This document shows positions 32,704 through 43,174 of a stretch of 64,000 nt of DNA, in pieces. This DNA is from Acanthosepion esculentum. Its lineage: Eukaryota > Mollusca > Cephalopoda > Sepiida > Sepiidae. Under the pieces are notes generated by a model that had not been told where the DNA came from, did not search any database, and saw nothing but the letters and a program-made list of their open reading frames with translations. Within the stretch, counting starts at the first letter, position 1, and every line of letters starts with the position of its first letter. The DNA lies in NCBI GenBank assembly GCA_964036315.1, contig OZ038500.1:60596946-60660945 (forward strand), read 5' to 3'. The position numbers and the translations under genes were made by a program.

Positions 32704-32970
32704 AACTGAGATATTACTCTACTTATTGAACAATTTAGTTCATGTCACATTGATTGATAAACTTCTGCAACAAAAAATTCTCTCATTGCCAAATTAGTAA
32801 AAAAATCCACTTAAATTTTCAAAAAATTCAACCTTAGCCTTGCGACTGCATGCTCCAAAAGTTTGTATTCTTTATCAATAGCACATTTAAAAAAACAACA
32901 TATTTCGAATCGCGTTGTATGTTTTTGTCTCGGATGATACCTGAATTTTTCCAAAAACAAAATAATTTCC

Positions 32971-33012
32971 ATGCCTGAAGATGACTAAATGTACAGTCGA
33001 AAGTACTTGCGT
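32971..33012 (+). ncRNA. Hammerhead-like motif with palindromic stem III
   Basis: Stem I ATGC/GCGT (one G-U), core CTGAAGA (32975-32981), one extra T, stem II GACT/AGTC, GAA, then the 6-base palindrome AGTACT and T17. The extra base before stem II departs from the consensus and may cripple activity. A loopless palindromic stem III would only form in a dimer. Confidence 0.45.
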
Positions 33013-33151
33013 ATTTAAAATAGACCTTATACAGCTTATAATTTAAAAAAAAAAACATGGATCATAACATTCATCGAGTGATTAGTAGGATAATGCATCT
33101 TTAAAATTTTGTTAACGAAGGGATTTCGCCATTTTACATCATTAACATTAA

Positions 33152-33243
33152 TAATTTACTTTTTATATAAATGATTCATTGTAATATAAATTGACCTGCA
33201 CAACATATTTGATTTAAAAGAACTGATCCAACGTGCAAATTTT

Positions 33244-33245
<2 letters not shown>
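33152..33245. repeat. Direct repeat, right copy
   Basis: Partner of 32606-32703. It ends where (AT)n begins. Confidence 0.85.
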
Positions 33246-33470
<225 letters not shown>

Positions 33471-33684
33471 AGATAGATTTGGCTAGAGTGAGATTGTTAT
33501 CAATAAATAAACATATAAACTAAAACTAACTAAATATGATTTTTATATTGCCTGGAGCCATACGGTTTTCCCCTAAAAAAAATAGTGTCGACTTCTGATA
33601 CCCAAATTAGACGCTTTCTACATAAGACCTTTATTCAGAATAGAGAAATCGGCAATATAGAACTGTTTAGCTCGACTGAAATTA

Positions 33685-33921
33685 GTGGCTTCATTCAACG
33701 AAGCAAGACTCAGTTTCTTGTCTCGAGAGGGTGTCAATGATTTGCCTGCTGAAGAAATAACGTCTCTACATTCAGATCGAACAAAGATTCAGATTTATCG
33801 TCTACTTGACGCTTTTTATCGCTTCTCTTCCGTACAAATTGATGCTTTCCAGCATCTCGACTCCAAAACGGTCAAACTCTTTCCCAATCATGAACAACTT
33901 GAAGACGTTTCTAACGAATGA
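33685..33921 (+). CDS. Small open frame, unrecognised
   Basis: A 78-codon frame that is free of simple repeats and has a mixed, soluble composition (EARLSFLSREGVNDLPAEEI, FYRFSSVQIDAFQHLDS). It starts at TTG rather than ATG. The frame also stays open for a little upstream. I recognise no family, and no splice or polyadenylation context is convincing. It could be a chance frame, an exon or a transposon remnant. Confidence 0.15.
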   Translation: MASFNEARLSFLSREGVNDLPAEEITSLHSDRTKIQIYRLLDAFYRFSSVQIDAFQHLDSKTVKLFPNHEQLEDVSNE

Positions 33922-34164
33922 ATTATTAACTTCTTTGAATGATGAATTCCGGAGAAGATACTTTCATTAATAATTCAATCAAACAGCATCGGTTTATCGC
34001 TTTCTGGTAATAATCCTTAGCTTCTTCAACAAAAAAAATGATATGCTTAAAGTGGAATCGGTGCATGGAAGTAAAGTATAAAAGCATATATTCTTCCAGC
34101 CTATCTCTTTACGCATTAGCATCTATTATAAATTTGCGTAATGCAAAAATTTGTCTGTGTGTCG

Positions 34165-34380
34165 CCACCTGACAGTAGTAGAACAAAACATACCGTATAT
34201 GTATTTACCAGTGGGCAACGTCGCAACAAGATATGGCACAAGGTCAATGTTGTTTTTAAGTAGTTATAACGACAATACCGTGGAAAAATTGCCCAAGCCC
34301 CCTGGGCACTTAATCTTTTGGGTCCGACTCAGGCACCGGCCAATAAATCGAGGGAGAGGTACTGCCTGGTGAGAAGCCCC
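34165..34380. repeat. Degenerate duplicated unit, copy 1
   Basis: Shares with 34400-34565 the order CATAC(C/A)GTATA, AC(C/A)GTGGAAAA(A/T)TT, CCCAA, CTGGGCACTTAATCTTTTGG / CTAGGTACTTCCCCTTTTGG, CTCAGGC(A/G)CC and AATAAA. Function unknown. Confidence 0.6.
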
Positions 34381-34399
34381 ATCACCACCCCGAGAAAAA

Positions 34400-34565
34400 A
34401 ACATACAGTATAGTTATCTACCAGCGCGCCAAGGTCTGTTTATGATTAATTTCTCGACAGTACCGTGGAAAATTTCCCAAACACACTAGGTACTTCCCCT
34501 TTTGGTGACGCCTCAGGCGCCAGGAAATAAACCCAGCCCCTCTCGTGGGAGGATAAATCATACCT
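34400..34565. repeat. Degenerate duplicated unit, copy 2
   Basis: Partner of 34165-34380, about 70 percent similar by eye. Confidence 0.6.
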
Positions 34566-34604
34566 TGTAAGTACATAATGAATTTGAAATATCTCTTTTA
34601 TAGT

Positions 34605-34728
34605 GATTTTCAAGCGTAGCTTAGATGTGGCACAAGGCCGAAAGTTTGGGGCATCCAGTGAGGATCGAACTCTCTACTCAGTCGTAATTGTTATAACAAG
34701 AGAGGCTTGCTATTACACCGACTCGATT
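34605..34728 (-). mobile_element. tRNA-derived SINE, family A
   Basis: Minus strand has a box A-like TCGGTGTAATAGCAAGCC, GAGAGTTCGATCCTCACTGG as box B, then GCCCCAAACTTTCGGCCTTG and CATCTAAGCTACGCTTGAAA. The same order occurs in all family A copies. Confidence 0.75.
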
Positions 34729-34849
34729 TACGACTAAGAAATTGCATTTGGAACATTAGCAGGGCCATTTCATCTTCATAAAAATGAGTGTTTTTTTGTC
34801 TAATCTCTGGGATGAGGAATTATCATTATTTACACTGTTTACATTCGGA

Positions 34850-34930
34850 GGATTGTCTTCATATTTGTTGTTTTTTACCACATTTCGATTTTCGCGCTCT
34901 TCAGACTTCATCAGTGATATATTAATCGCG
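34850..34930 (-). repeat. Decayed Penelope-like terminal repeat core
   Basis: Minus strand has CACTGATGAAGTCTGAAGAG, GCGCGAAAATCGAAATGTGG and later GAAGACAATCCTCCGAATGT, parallel to the ATGAGGACAATAGTCCGAAT tail of the 44880 type. The core is scrambled. Confidence 0.4.
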
Positions 34931-35114
34931 GTAACAGAATCGTTTATTTAATCTACACTGGTAAACCGTTTTCGTTCCACTGCCTAGATATGTCTAGATA
35001 TCAAACAATCAAATTAATTGTATTTTAATAAATACCTTATCTGTGATATTCGTTTATAATTGATCCTTTTTTAAATACCATTTTATATATTTTTTTATTT
35101 CATCGGGTTTATAG

Positions 35115-35245
35115 AGATTTTCCAAGCGTAGCTTAGACGTGGCACAAAGCCGAAAGTATGGGGCACTCATTGAGAAACGAACTCACTACTCGATCTTAAT
35201 TATTCTAGCAAGACAAGCTTGCTAACCATTACACCACGCCGAGTT
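35115..35245 (-). mobile_element. tRNA-derived SINE, family A
   Basis: Minus strand reads GGCGTGGTGTAATGGTTAGC (box A), GCTTGTCTTGCTAGAA, GTGAGTTCGTTTCTCAATG (box B region), then TTCGGCTTTGTGCCACGTCT. It is the best preserved box A of the family in the window. Confidence 0.8.
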
Positions 35246-35689
35246 GCCCAATTTCATCGGCTTCATGTAAGAACTTATGACTGACAGAACAGTGAGAGAT
35301 TAGAAAAATATAAGCGTGTACATTTAAAGTAGACGGAAAACTGTTATATTATTGGCTTCTCAAGAGGGCCATCTTGTACTAGCGCCAGTATGTCTATATT
35401 CTTCTTCAAAAGAGAAGTCCACAAACTTGTTGAAATTATAAGTAAATTTAAATACGTTGTAAGTAGAGTGTACAAAAACAGAGAGATGGACTATTCTCTA
35501 GTAATGTCCTCCCAGGAAATTAAAGCCTACCACAAGACAAACAGTAACGAATTAACCGTCTTGAGTATGACGATAAAATACATCCCTTTCCTGGGTAAGA
35601 CGATAAACTACGTCCGACAGCAGAGCTTCTGATCAGGGGATTTTGAGGAGCGTGGAATCACCTCCTAATTGTTGAAATACTTTTTTAAA
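35246..35689. other. Unassigned spacer
   Basis: An 80-codon frame at 35390-35632 (KREVHKLVEIISKFKYVV) has no recognised family. Confidence 0.3.
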
Positions 35690-35905
35690 ATTATTGCCAG
35701 CTATAAATTTTTGAAAAAAAAAAATTATTACCAGCAAGATAATTTTGTAAAAAATTAACAGCTATACATTTTTGGAAAAAATATTACCAGCTATAGATTT
35801 TTGGAAAATAATAATATTGGCGATACATTTTTTGAAGGAAAAATTATTACCAGAAATAGATTTTTGAGAAAAATATTACCAGCAATAAAAATTGTCGGCA
35901 TTAAA
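35690..35905. repeat. Degenerate tandem repeat, about 40 bp
   Basis: About six units of TTACCAGC(T/A)ATAGATTTTTG with A-rich spacers. A related inverted stretch lies at 54300-54340 (TTTATAGCTGGTAATTTTTT). Confidence 0.75.
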
Positions 35906-36214
35906 AAAAACCCATTGAAGTAGATATGCCGTAAACCAAACCAAATCAAACAAAATGTAACAAATTAACCAGAGAAGAAATACACGAACCTGTATATACT
36001 GTTTCACTTTCAAAATGAGAACAGTGCCAATCAAAATGGAAGTAAACTCTAATTAAAAAAGGACTGTATCGACAACAGATTTTCCTGCAAGTTTGGTAAT
36101 TAGGGCAAGTTTCGTTTCTTTGAAACAACCCAAACTTGAATCGCTTTTCTGAATCAGGAAGTGTCAGTGAAAAAGTGAATTACGCTTTGGCACATATCCC
36201 AGGTTTAACTTGTT
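35906..36214. other. Unassigned spacer
   Basis: No recognised feature. Confidence 0.3.
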
Positions 36215-36800
36215 ACTCTTAGCTTGGTTAGTGATTGTAGCATCCGACCATCTTCTTCTTCATTGTGCCTTGTTCCTTCAGGGCGATGTCGTTCATAGCT
36301 ATCGCCATTTTCCATCTCTTGTACCTCATAATAACTTATCTTTTTGCCATTTCCCCCATAACCTGCTCCGCAATCTAGAAACCTCAATAGTCTCTCCCTG
36401 GTGTTAAGTGTCTTTTTTTTTGCCATTGTCTCTAGAACTTTCGTTGTTGCTCACATGTTCGGTCCTTACTATTCTCAGCATCTTCCTGTAGAACAAAGTT
36501 TCTATTACTTCAAGTTTCTTCTTCATCTGTGAGATGATTGTCCAACAGTCACTGCCATAAAAGAGGTATTTCTCTTTTCATGGTTTCAAATGATATTTTT
36601 CTCTTTCTTAATACTTGTCTCCGCTTTTGGGAGGCATCTTTCGTTATCCCGCTGCGCCTACGGATTTTCAGGCCGCACTTTCCATCCGCTGTCAAAACGC
36701 ATCCAAGATATCTAATTTCTTGCACCTGTTTCCTTTCGGTAACGCCAATTCATAATTTGGATATTCTTCACGCTAACAGCCATGAATTCAGTCTTCTTTC
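36215..36800 (-). pseudogene. RTE-type LINE, C-terminal part
   Basis: Minus frames give the C-terminal pattern of the RTE copies at 19259 and 55860: a Y.SDCWTIISQMKKKLE-like start, FYRKMLRIVRTEHVSNNESS, TLNTRERLLRFLDCGAGYGG and an end of GPEGTRHNEEEDG type where the GAAGAAGA tail begins (36247). Upstream on the minus strand, 36590-36730 encodes the segment aligned with KCGLKIRRRSGITKDASQK. Confidence 0.75.
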
Positions 36801-36809
36801 AATTGTGGC

Positions 36810-37225
36810 GTTTCGATGTGGTATAATATTTAGCAAGCTTATCCCGCTAGATCAAGTACGATTGATAGTGAGTCCGATCCATAATAGTGACTCATCCTTT
36901 CGGCCTTTGTTCTAAATCTAAGCTACGATAATTAAATCGACATTTTTGGGGACTTCGACGTGATGTAATGGTTAGTAAGCTTGTCTCGCGAGATCAATCA
37001 TGACTGAATAGTGAGTTCTATCCGAATCTGTTGTTCCGTAGATTCGGCATTGTGCTACATCTAAGCTCCGCTGAGAAAACTACCATTCTTGCGCACTTCG
37101 ACGTGATGTAATGATTCGTAAGCTTGTCTCGCTAGATCAATCACGAATGAGTAGTAAGTTCTATCTGACTACTGCTCCGTAGTTTCGGCATTGTGCTACA
37201 TCTAAGCTAAGCTTAGAAAGTCCCT
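36810..37225 (+). mobile_element. Array of three family A SINEs
   Basis: Three head-to-tail copies start near 36810, 36945 and 37095. Each has GATGTGGTATAAT or GACGTGATGTAAT(G)G, AGCTTGTCTCGC-AGATCAAT, a box B region (GTGAGTCCGATCC, GTGAGTTCTATCC, GTAAGTTCTATCTG), TTTCGGC(A/C)TTGT and ACATCTAAGCT. Confidence 0.8.
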
Positions 37226-37419
37226 ATACTAGACGTACATTCTTTAACTGTTTTAGGTTTTACAGTAACATTATTTTTAGTTAATCAATTATACATAAAA
37301 TATTATACATAAAAACGTCATCGTATCATGAACGATTGCATTAATTCCTGATGACAAACAATCTATTTTCTCGCTGATTTCCAATATAATTCTATGATAA
37401 ACTTATGTCTCATTTTTAT
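37226..37419. repeat. Spacer of the recurring SINE/minisatellite block
   Basis: TTAGAAAGTCCCTATACTAG through CTCGCTGATTTCCAATATAA is repeated nearly identically at 38110-38300 and 51375-51575. Confidence 0.85.
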
Positions 37420-37690
37420 GTAGTCAACAACATTTTCATATAGTCACTGTACTTTGTCAACAACATTTTCATATAGTCACTGTACTTTGTCAACAACATT
37501 TTCATATAGTCACTGTACTTTGTCAACAACATTTTCATATAGTCACTGTACTTTGTCAACAACATTTTCATATAGTCACTGTACTTTGTCAACAATATTT
37601 TCATATAGTCACTGTACTTTGTAAACAACATTTTCATATAGTCACTGTACTTTGTAAACAACATTTTTATATAATAACCGTACTACACCC
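37420..37690. repeat. 33-bp minisatellite
   Basis: About eight copies of a unit with TTTTCATATAGTCACTGTAC and TTTGTCAACAACA. Because 33 is a multiple of three, the minus strand reads as an 11-residue repeat (KYSDYMKMLLT) without stops at 37416-37664. It is most likely not a gene. Confidence 0.95.
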
Positions 37691-37724
37691 AGTGTTACTA
37701 TATTTTGAAACCTATAAATTAATA

Positions 37725-37910
37725 CTTTGCTCAGCTTTTTGGAAGGCATCTTTCCGTATCCCAATGCGTCGACGGATTTTCGTGTCGCAAATTCCGTCCA
37801 TTGATCCTAGATATCTAATTCATTGCACCTGTTTGATTTCACTAGCTCAAATTTGTAATTTGCATGTTCCTTTTGCTAACAACCATACATTCAGTCTTCT
37901 TGCAATTAAT
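37725..37910 (-). pseudogene. RTE-type LINE fragment
   Basis: Minus-strand frames correspond to the IRRRIGI-KDAFQKAEQ segment seen at 50905-50990, and upstream to the KLQIGD.K-like region. It is nearly identical to 50925-51095. Confidence 0.7.
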
Positions 37911-37914
37911 ATGC

Positions 37915-38115
37915 TCCGACGTGCTGTAATAGTTTGCACGCTTGTCCGGCTGGATCAATTACGATGGAATAGTGAGCTGGAACCTCACTGGGTGTTCCAT
38001 ACTTTCGGCCTTGTGCCGCGCTTGTCTCGCTAGATCAATCACGACTGAGTAGTGAGTTCTATCCGACTATTGCTCCGTAGTTTCGGCATTGTGCTACATC
38101 TAAGCTAAGCTTAGA
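37915..38115 (+). mobile_element. Two family A SINEs, second truncated
   Basis: 37915-38010 is complete to TTTCGGCCTTGTGCCGC. 38013 restarts at CTTGTCTCGCTAGATCAATC, lacking box A. This is the same dimer as 51110-51390 but with a deletion at the joint. Confidence 0.75.
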
Positions 38116-38309
38116 AAGTCCCTATACTAGACGAACATTCTGTAACTGTTTTAGGTTTTACAGTAACATTATTTTTAGTTAATCAATTATACATAAAATA
38201 TTATAGATAAAAACGTCATCGTATCATGAACGATTGCATTAATTCCTGATGACAAATAATCTATTTTCTCGCTGATTTCCAATATAATTCTATGATACAC
38301 TCGTCTCAT

Positions 38310-38730
38310 TTTTATGTAGTCACTGTACTTTTTTCAACAACACTTTCATACAGTCACCGTACTTTACTAACAACATTTTCATACAGTCACCGTACTTTAC
38401 CAACAACATTTTCATAGAGACTCCGTACTTTCCCAACAACATTTTCATACAATCTCTGTACTTTACTTTACCAACAACATTTTCATACAATCTCTGTACT
38501 TTACTAACAACATTTTCATACAGTTACCGTACTTTATCAACATTTTCATAGAGACACTGTACTTCACCAACAACACTTTCATACAGTCACCGTACTTTAC
38601 CAACTACATTTAAATATAGTCATCTTACTTATTCAACAACATTTACATATATTCACAGTACTTTGTGAACAACATTTTCATATAGTCACCGTACTTTGTC
38701 AACAACATTTTCATATAATAACCTTACTAC
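38310..38730. repeat. Degenerate 28-33-bp minisatellite
   Basis: About 13 variants of ACAACATTTTCATACAGTCACCGTACTTT with irregular unit lengths, related to 37420-37690 but more diverged. Confidence 0.9.
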
Positions 38731-38759
38731 ACCCAGTGTTACTATATTTTGAAACTTAT

Positions 38760-39040
38760 AAATTTTTCTTTTAAAGAATTATTTAAAAATAAGGTAGCGT
38801 TACCAAGATCACTGTTAGCACTATATCCATTATTGATGGAAGTTTTCCTTCCTAACCTTTTGTTTAATGTAGTGTGGAAAGCGAACAAAGTGCTCAAGAG
38901 ATGGGTTTTGTTGTACAAAGTTTTGCATTTATCCTTGAAGACTGACGAACACTTCCATTTATTCGGTGCAAAACTATAGAATTATTCTTATATATTAACA
39001 TATAATTATCGTATTAATTCTTGACTAAAGGCAATAGAGA
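38760..39040. other. Unassigned, with a short dispersed repeat
   Basis: 38838-38885 (TTTTCCTTCCTAACCTTTTG, TGTAGTGTGG) resembles 23855-23895 near a LINE relic. A 76-codon frame at 38749 has no recognised domain. Confidence 0.3.
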
Positions 39041-39044
39041 ATGC

Positions 39045-39175
39045 TATCCTCACGGGGATCTTCAAACATTCGACATTGTGCCACATCTAAGCTGCTCCTA
39101 GAAAATTACCATTCTGTCTTTTTGCAATTGATGTTTAATCCTTTCTTCTGGCATTTCTTCACTAGCTTCTGTAAG
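39045..39175. repeat. SINE A tail plus short RTE-type fragment
   Basis: 39045-39110 has CTCACGGGGATC, ACATTGTGCCACATCTAAGC. 39113-39175 has CTTTTTGCAATTGATGTTTAATCC, comparable with the RTE fragment at 45290-45310. Confidence 0.55.
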
Positions 39176-39629
39176 ATCTCTTGTTTCTTTTCTGTGTCGG
39201 CATGCGGCCATCAGTTTTATTTTCGGTTATTTGCGAAAGTTATGTTCCTATTTTTTATACTATATTCTTGCATAGATTTTTTTTTATTTCTTTCCTAACT
39301 ATATTTCTATATCTCCTTCTCCTGTTTCTGAATCCTTCCCATTTTGGGGTGAAATATTTTAGTTCTCCAGAAAACAGTGGCAACTATTTACATGGTTAGG
39401 ACTAGTTAAGTGTTTATTTCATTAAAACTTTGGGTATATTCTTCCCTTCCCCATGAATTGTGAGTGTTTGTTTTTGTTGAAATTCTTTTTATATTGTCGA
39501 CCCAGTCTACGACCAACCCCCACAAAAAAAATTTTATTTCCATTTTGGTTGGCACTATTTCATTCTGATTGACATTATCTTCGTGTGACGAAAGAAACAT
39601 ATAGTTCAACTCATTTTTCCTTCTAGATT
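39176..39629. other. Unassigned spacer
   Basis: T-rich. Frames here are low complexity. Confidence 0.3.
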
Positions 39630-40005
39630 GGGGGCATTTTGATGTGGTGTAATGTTTAGCAACTGAATAGAGTGTTCGATTCTCACTGGGTACCCTATAA
39701 TTTTGCCCTTGTGCTACATCTAAGCTACACTTACAAAATCCTTTACGGCCGCATCAACGTAGTGTAATGGTTAACAAGATTGTCTCGACAGAGTAATTAC
39801 GACTGAATGGTGAGTTTGATTTTCACAAAGTGCTCAGTTTTTTTTGCCTTGTGTCACATCTAAGCTAGCTTAAAAAATCATTAAGTACTTCAACCTTCAA
39901 ACCTGTCTCATTAGATCAATTACGACTGAATAGTAAATGCGATCCTCATTGGGTGCCCCATACTTTCGGCCATTGTCCACATCTATGCTACCCTTAAAAA
40001 CACCT
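39630..40005 (+). mobile_element. Array of three family A SINEs
   Basis: Copies near 39633, 39750 and 39890 in tandem. Examples are GATGTGGTGTAATGTTTAGC, AACGTAGTGTAATGGTTAAC, GTGTTCGATTCTCACTGG, CTTGTGCTACATCTAAGCTAC. Each has its own decay pattern, so the array is old. Confidence 0.8.
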
Positions 40006-40034
40006 TCTTTATTCTAGATTTTCAAAGGACAAAC

Positions 40035-40385
40035 TTCTCTGAGTGACAGTCTATATTTCTGAGATGAGGTATTATGTACGCTATTTACATTATTCGGCCT
40101 ATTGTCCTTTTCTTTGTCGCCATATTTATTATAACGTTTCGGCTGTTGTACACTCCGGCCTTCTTCAGGTGGTTGGAATGTCGAACTGAACACTTTATTT
40201 CGCTCGCTGGGGTAGACTGTTCTAATTCCACATGCTATGTCTGATGGATGTCAGTTATCCGTTATCTTCTGTTAATTTCTTTCTCCAAGTTCTTTCACCG
40301 CCTTAACCAGATATTGAACTCACACTCTTTGGGTCCTGTCACTAGATCTAACTAACACCTTTACCCACTGTGCCATGTGTACTTG
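40035..40385 (-). mobile_element. Penelope-like terminal repeat with tRNA-like part
   Basis: On the minus strand the order is tRNA-like ACATGGCACAGTGGGTAAAG (box A) and GAGTGTGAGTTCAATATCTG (box B), then CCCAGCGAGCGAAATAAAG. Next come CTGAAGAAGGCCGGAGTG, CAACAGCCGAAACGTTATAA and the ATATAGACTGTCAC tail. The CGGCC partner of stem II has changed to CAGCC here. Confidence 0.65.
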
Positions 40386-42064
40386 AGTGAGCTAGTCTCT
40401 TGCGAATTCTCTCAGAGCGCCAAGTCAGTGTCGGATCTGGAGACAAACGTTTTTGGTAGTGGAGAGCCTCTTTCATATTTAGGAGATATTGAGCGCACGT
40501 CGCGAGGCACAACGTCTATAGTATTTTCTTGTGATGTCGCAGCGTTAGGAGTCATACCTTTTTCATCGGTTAGTGGAGTACATACCTGAAAATCTCGAAC
40601 AGAAGCAAGACGCCTTAGAGGAGGGACAACTGATTATTAATCAACAGAATATGCGTAAAGTTTAGCGTCCTATGCATTTCATCTTCGACGATAAATCTCG
40701 GGAATATCTCGCCGGGGAATAATGTCGGGAGTTTATATGACATCATGCACGCTGATATGTTAATACAACCGTAAAACTGAATGCGGCTTAGGGGAACTGT
40801 AAAAGTGTCGGGAAATGAGTAGAAATGGTGAACCATCATGAATTATGCTAATGACTGCAATCTGAGAATGCAAAAATTGGGTGAAATTATAAACTGACAA
40901 ATAGAGAAGAATTTAAATAAAAAATAATACGACTTTGAAATAGAAAAGATGTATGAAATCCATTAAGGAGAAATTTACTCATCTCTTAATCTATCTATCT
41001 AAATAAATAAACGGCAAAATCTGTTCATCCGTGTGTCGGCAACCCTTCAAACTCGGGCCACACTTGCTCTACATAGACTTATAACTTTTCAGAATCAGGA
41101 TGATCCCGGGATTGAAAACCTACACTTGTGCACAAACACCCACTGTTGGTATTTGTGATGAGTAGGGAAGAGTTAAAATTCAAATTTTAAAATATCTGAA
41201 AAAAAATTAGTGACTGTTTTTAATTTATATTGATTTTTTTAATAACCCGAAACTTTGCGAATTTAATTTCTTTTGTTTTAACTCCAGTTTAAAATGTCTC
41301 AAATTTTCCAAAACTTTTTATATTACCAAAATGTTCTGAGTAAATCAATTTTATGTTTTCAATATGCTTAGGAATCAGAGTTAAAGAGAGAGGTTTCGTG
41401 ACGATAAAGATTTAAGTTCCGCAGAATTTGTGATTTGGAGAACTCATTTTGCGGCCTGAATTGGAAATTCGACTCAAATCAGATTTTCGGACTTACTCGG
41501 CGTTTTTGGCCGAATCAGAGTCAAAGTAAGGTTTTGAAATTATATGGAGCGAATTGAGGAATTCAAACTTATTTCTTCAAATTTATCATTGCTGTTTTCT
41601 AACATGAACCAGAGGTATCTTTAGTTTTAGTCTGAAGTTCCGATTAGCCCTACACAGGAGCTAGCTTTAAAGTCCGCACGGAGGGCGGAATTTAAGCTAG
41701 TTGTTAAGAATGAAAAGGTTCCCAGATTGCGGAAGTTGATCGTCGAGTATGAAACTGAAATAGGGCATAAAAATTAAAAATAAACAAATGAAAATATAAT
41801 ATAAAAGTTTGCAAAAAAAAAATCGAATATATCAAATTAAATATTAAATTTCATAAACATATCATAAAATATATGTATATAAATATTCGAAAAAAATGAA
41901 TTATCTTTAATTACATTTTAACTAATCATGAAGCAAGGATAGAATAAAGGAAAGTAAAACAAATAAAACCTAGTATCTTTAATAGTACTTTTGTATACAA
42001 ATCACAAGACAAACTGAAAGTACCATAAAGTATATGAAAATAAAACATTGTATTACCTTTCTTA

Positions 42065-42067
<3 letters not shown>
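40386..42067. other. Unassigned spacer
   Basis: A 70-codon frame at 40377-40589 (LSYLGDIERTSRGTTSIVFS) has no recognised family. The remainder to 41900 is AT-rich without repeats seen elsewhere in the window. Confidence 0.3.
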
Positions 42068-42151
<84 letters not shown>

Positions 42152-42153
42152 TA
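42068..42153. repeat. (AT)n(AG)n microsatellite
   Basis: Compound simple repeat. It explains the poly-SL/YI frames. Confidence 0.95.
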
Positions 42154-42199
42154 ATGTACACAAATATGTTCCAAATATTTTTATCACTTTAAACATTAT

Positions 42200-42405
42200 T
42201 TTGAGTGGATATTCATATTTGAGTAGAACCTCTATTTATTTATTAAACAGTATATATCTTTATTTTCGCCTACCGGGCGGAGAGCAAATTTTGTTTTTTA
42301 ATTCCTCGAATATTCAAGCCGGTAGACGAAACTAAATAAAGATATTGTTCAATAAATAAACGCAGGGTCTACTCACATAAGTTCATCCACTTAAAATTAT
42401 GTTTA
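42200..42405. repeat. Inverted pair of SINE-B tails
   Basis: 42203-42300 (minus) and 42301-42400 (plus) are both tails of the family B SINE: AATAAATAAA(C/T), G(G/T)TCTACTCA, TATCCACT(C/T). They meet around CCTACCGGGCGG and CCGGTAGACG, giving an imperfect hairpin of about 200 bases. Confidence 0.65.
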
Positions 42406-42466
42406 AAGTGAAACATTTTTTCTGGTTAATAAATAAAATACATTACTTCCTTAGAAATTGCTTTGT

Positions 42467-42780
42467 TTACGTTTGGAGACGTAACTAAGCAGATATGAAA
42501 TTTCAAGAATCTGAGACGAGAAGGATTTCGCTTAAAGAAATTATCCAGCCTTGATTGAATGGCAAATCTTCTTCGTAGCCGAATCGATTAAAGCACGGGG
42601 GATCTAACGACGGTTTCTTTTGTTCATGGGGACGCAGATTCGAATCCTGCTGGAGATCGTATATTTTTTAGTCAGTTTTCCCGAATATTCAGGCCGTAGA
42701 CGAAGATAAATATACTGTTTAATAAATAAACGGAGCGTCTACTCCTATACGACTATCCATTAAATATGTCGGTTACAGAG
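42467..42780 (+). mobile_element. tRNA-derived SINE, family B
   Basis: Head TTTGTTTACGTTTGGAGACG with GCAGATATGAAA, box A TCGTAGCCGAATCGATTAAA, box B GATTCGAATCCTGCTGGAG (an intact GTTCGANTCC-type consensus but for the first bases), ATTCAGGCCG, then AATAAATAAACGGAGCGTCT and CTATCCATTAAA. Confidence 0.75.
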
Positions 42781-43174
42781 TTAAAATTCTTTAGCAACTG
42801 TAAATGTTATAGTTATTCCAGATAAGTTCTATTCATCGCCATCAATAATGAGATATGTTAATATTTAAAAAGTGTCCACTCGGCGGCAGACAAAAAAACT
42901 TTTCTCATGTATATTAAAAAAATGTCATGTCCCTTCGGGACGAAGGTGATTATGGATCACCCTTGTTTCAATTTCTGTGAAATGCCATGGCATCTTGGGA
43001 AAGATAGCTTATCTTGTTCATGTACAATTCATTTATAATCGACTGCAGACAAATATGACGAAATCGTAAGCGATTCTACTATCGAAGTCAGCGTACCTTA
43101 AACAACGCAACAAAACAATATAGTAAAATATAATATTAAACACAATGAGTTATTAAATGCATTATTTTATGCTG

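Noticed and set aside
37420..37690. CRISPR-like array
   Set aside because: Units are contiguous tandem copies without unique spacers, in a eukaryotic setting.
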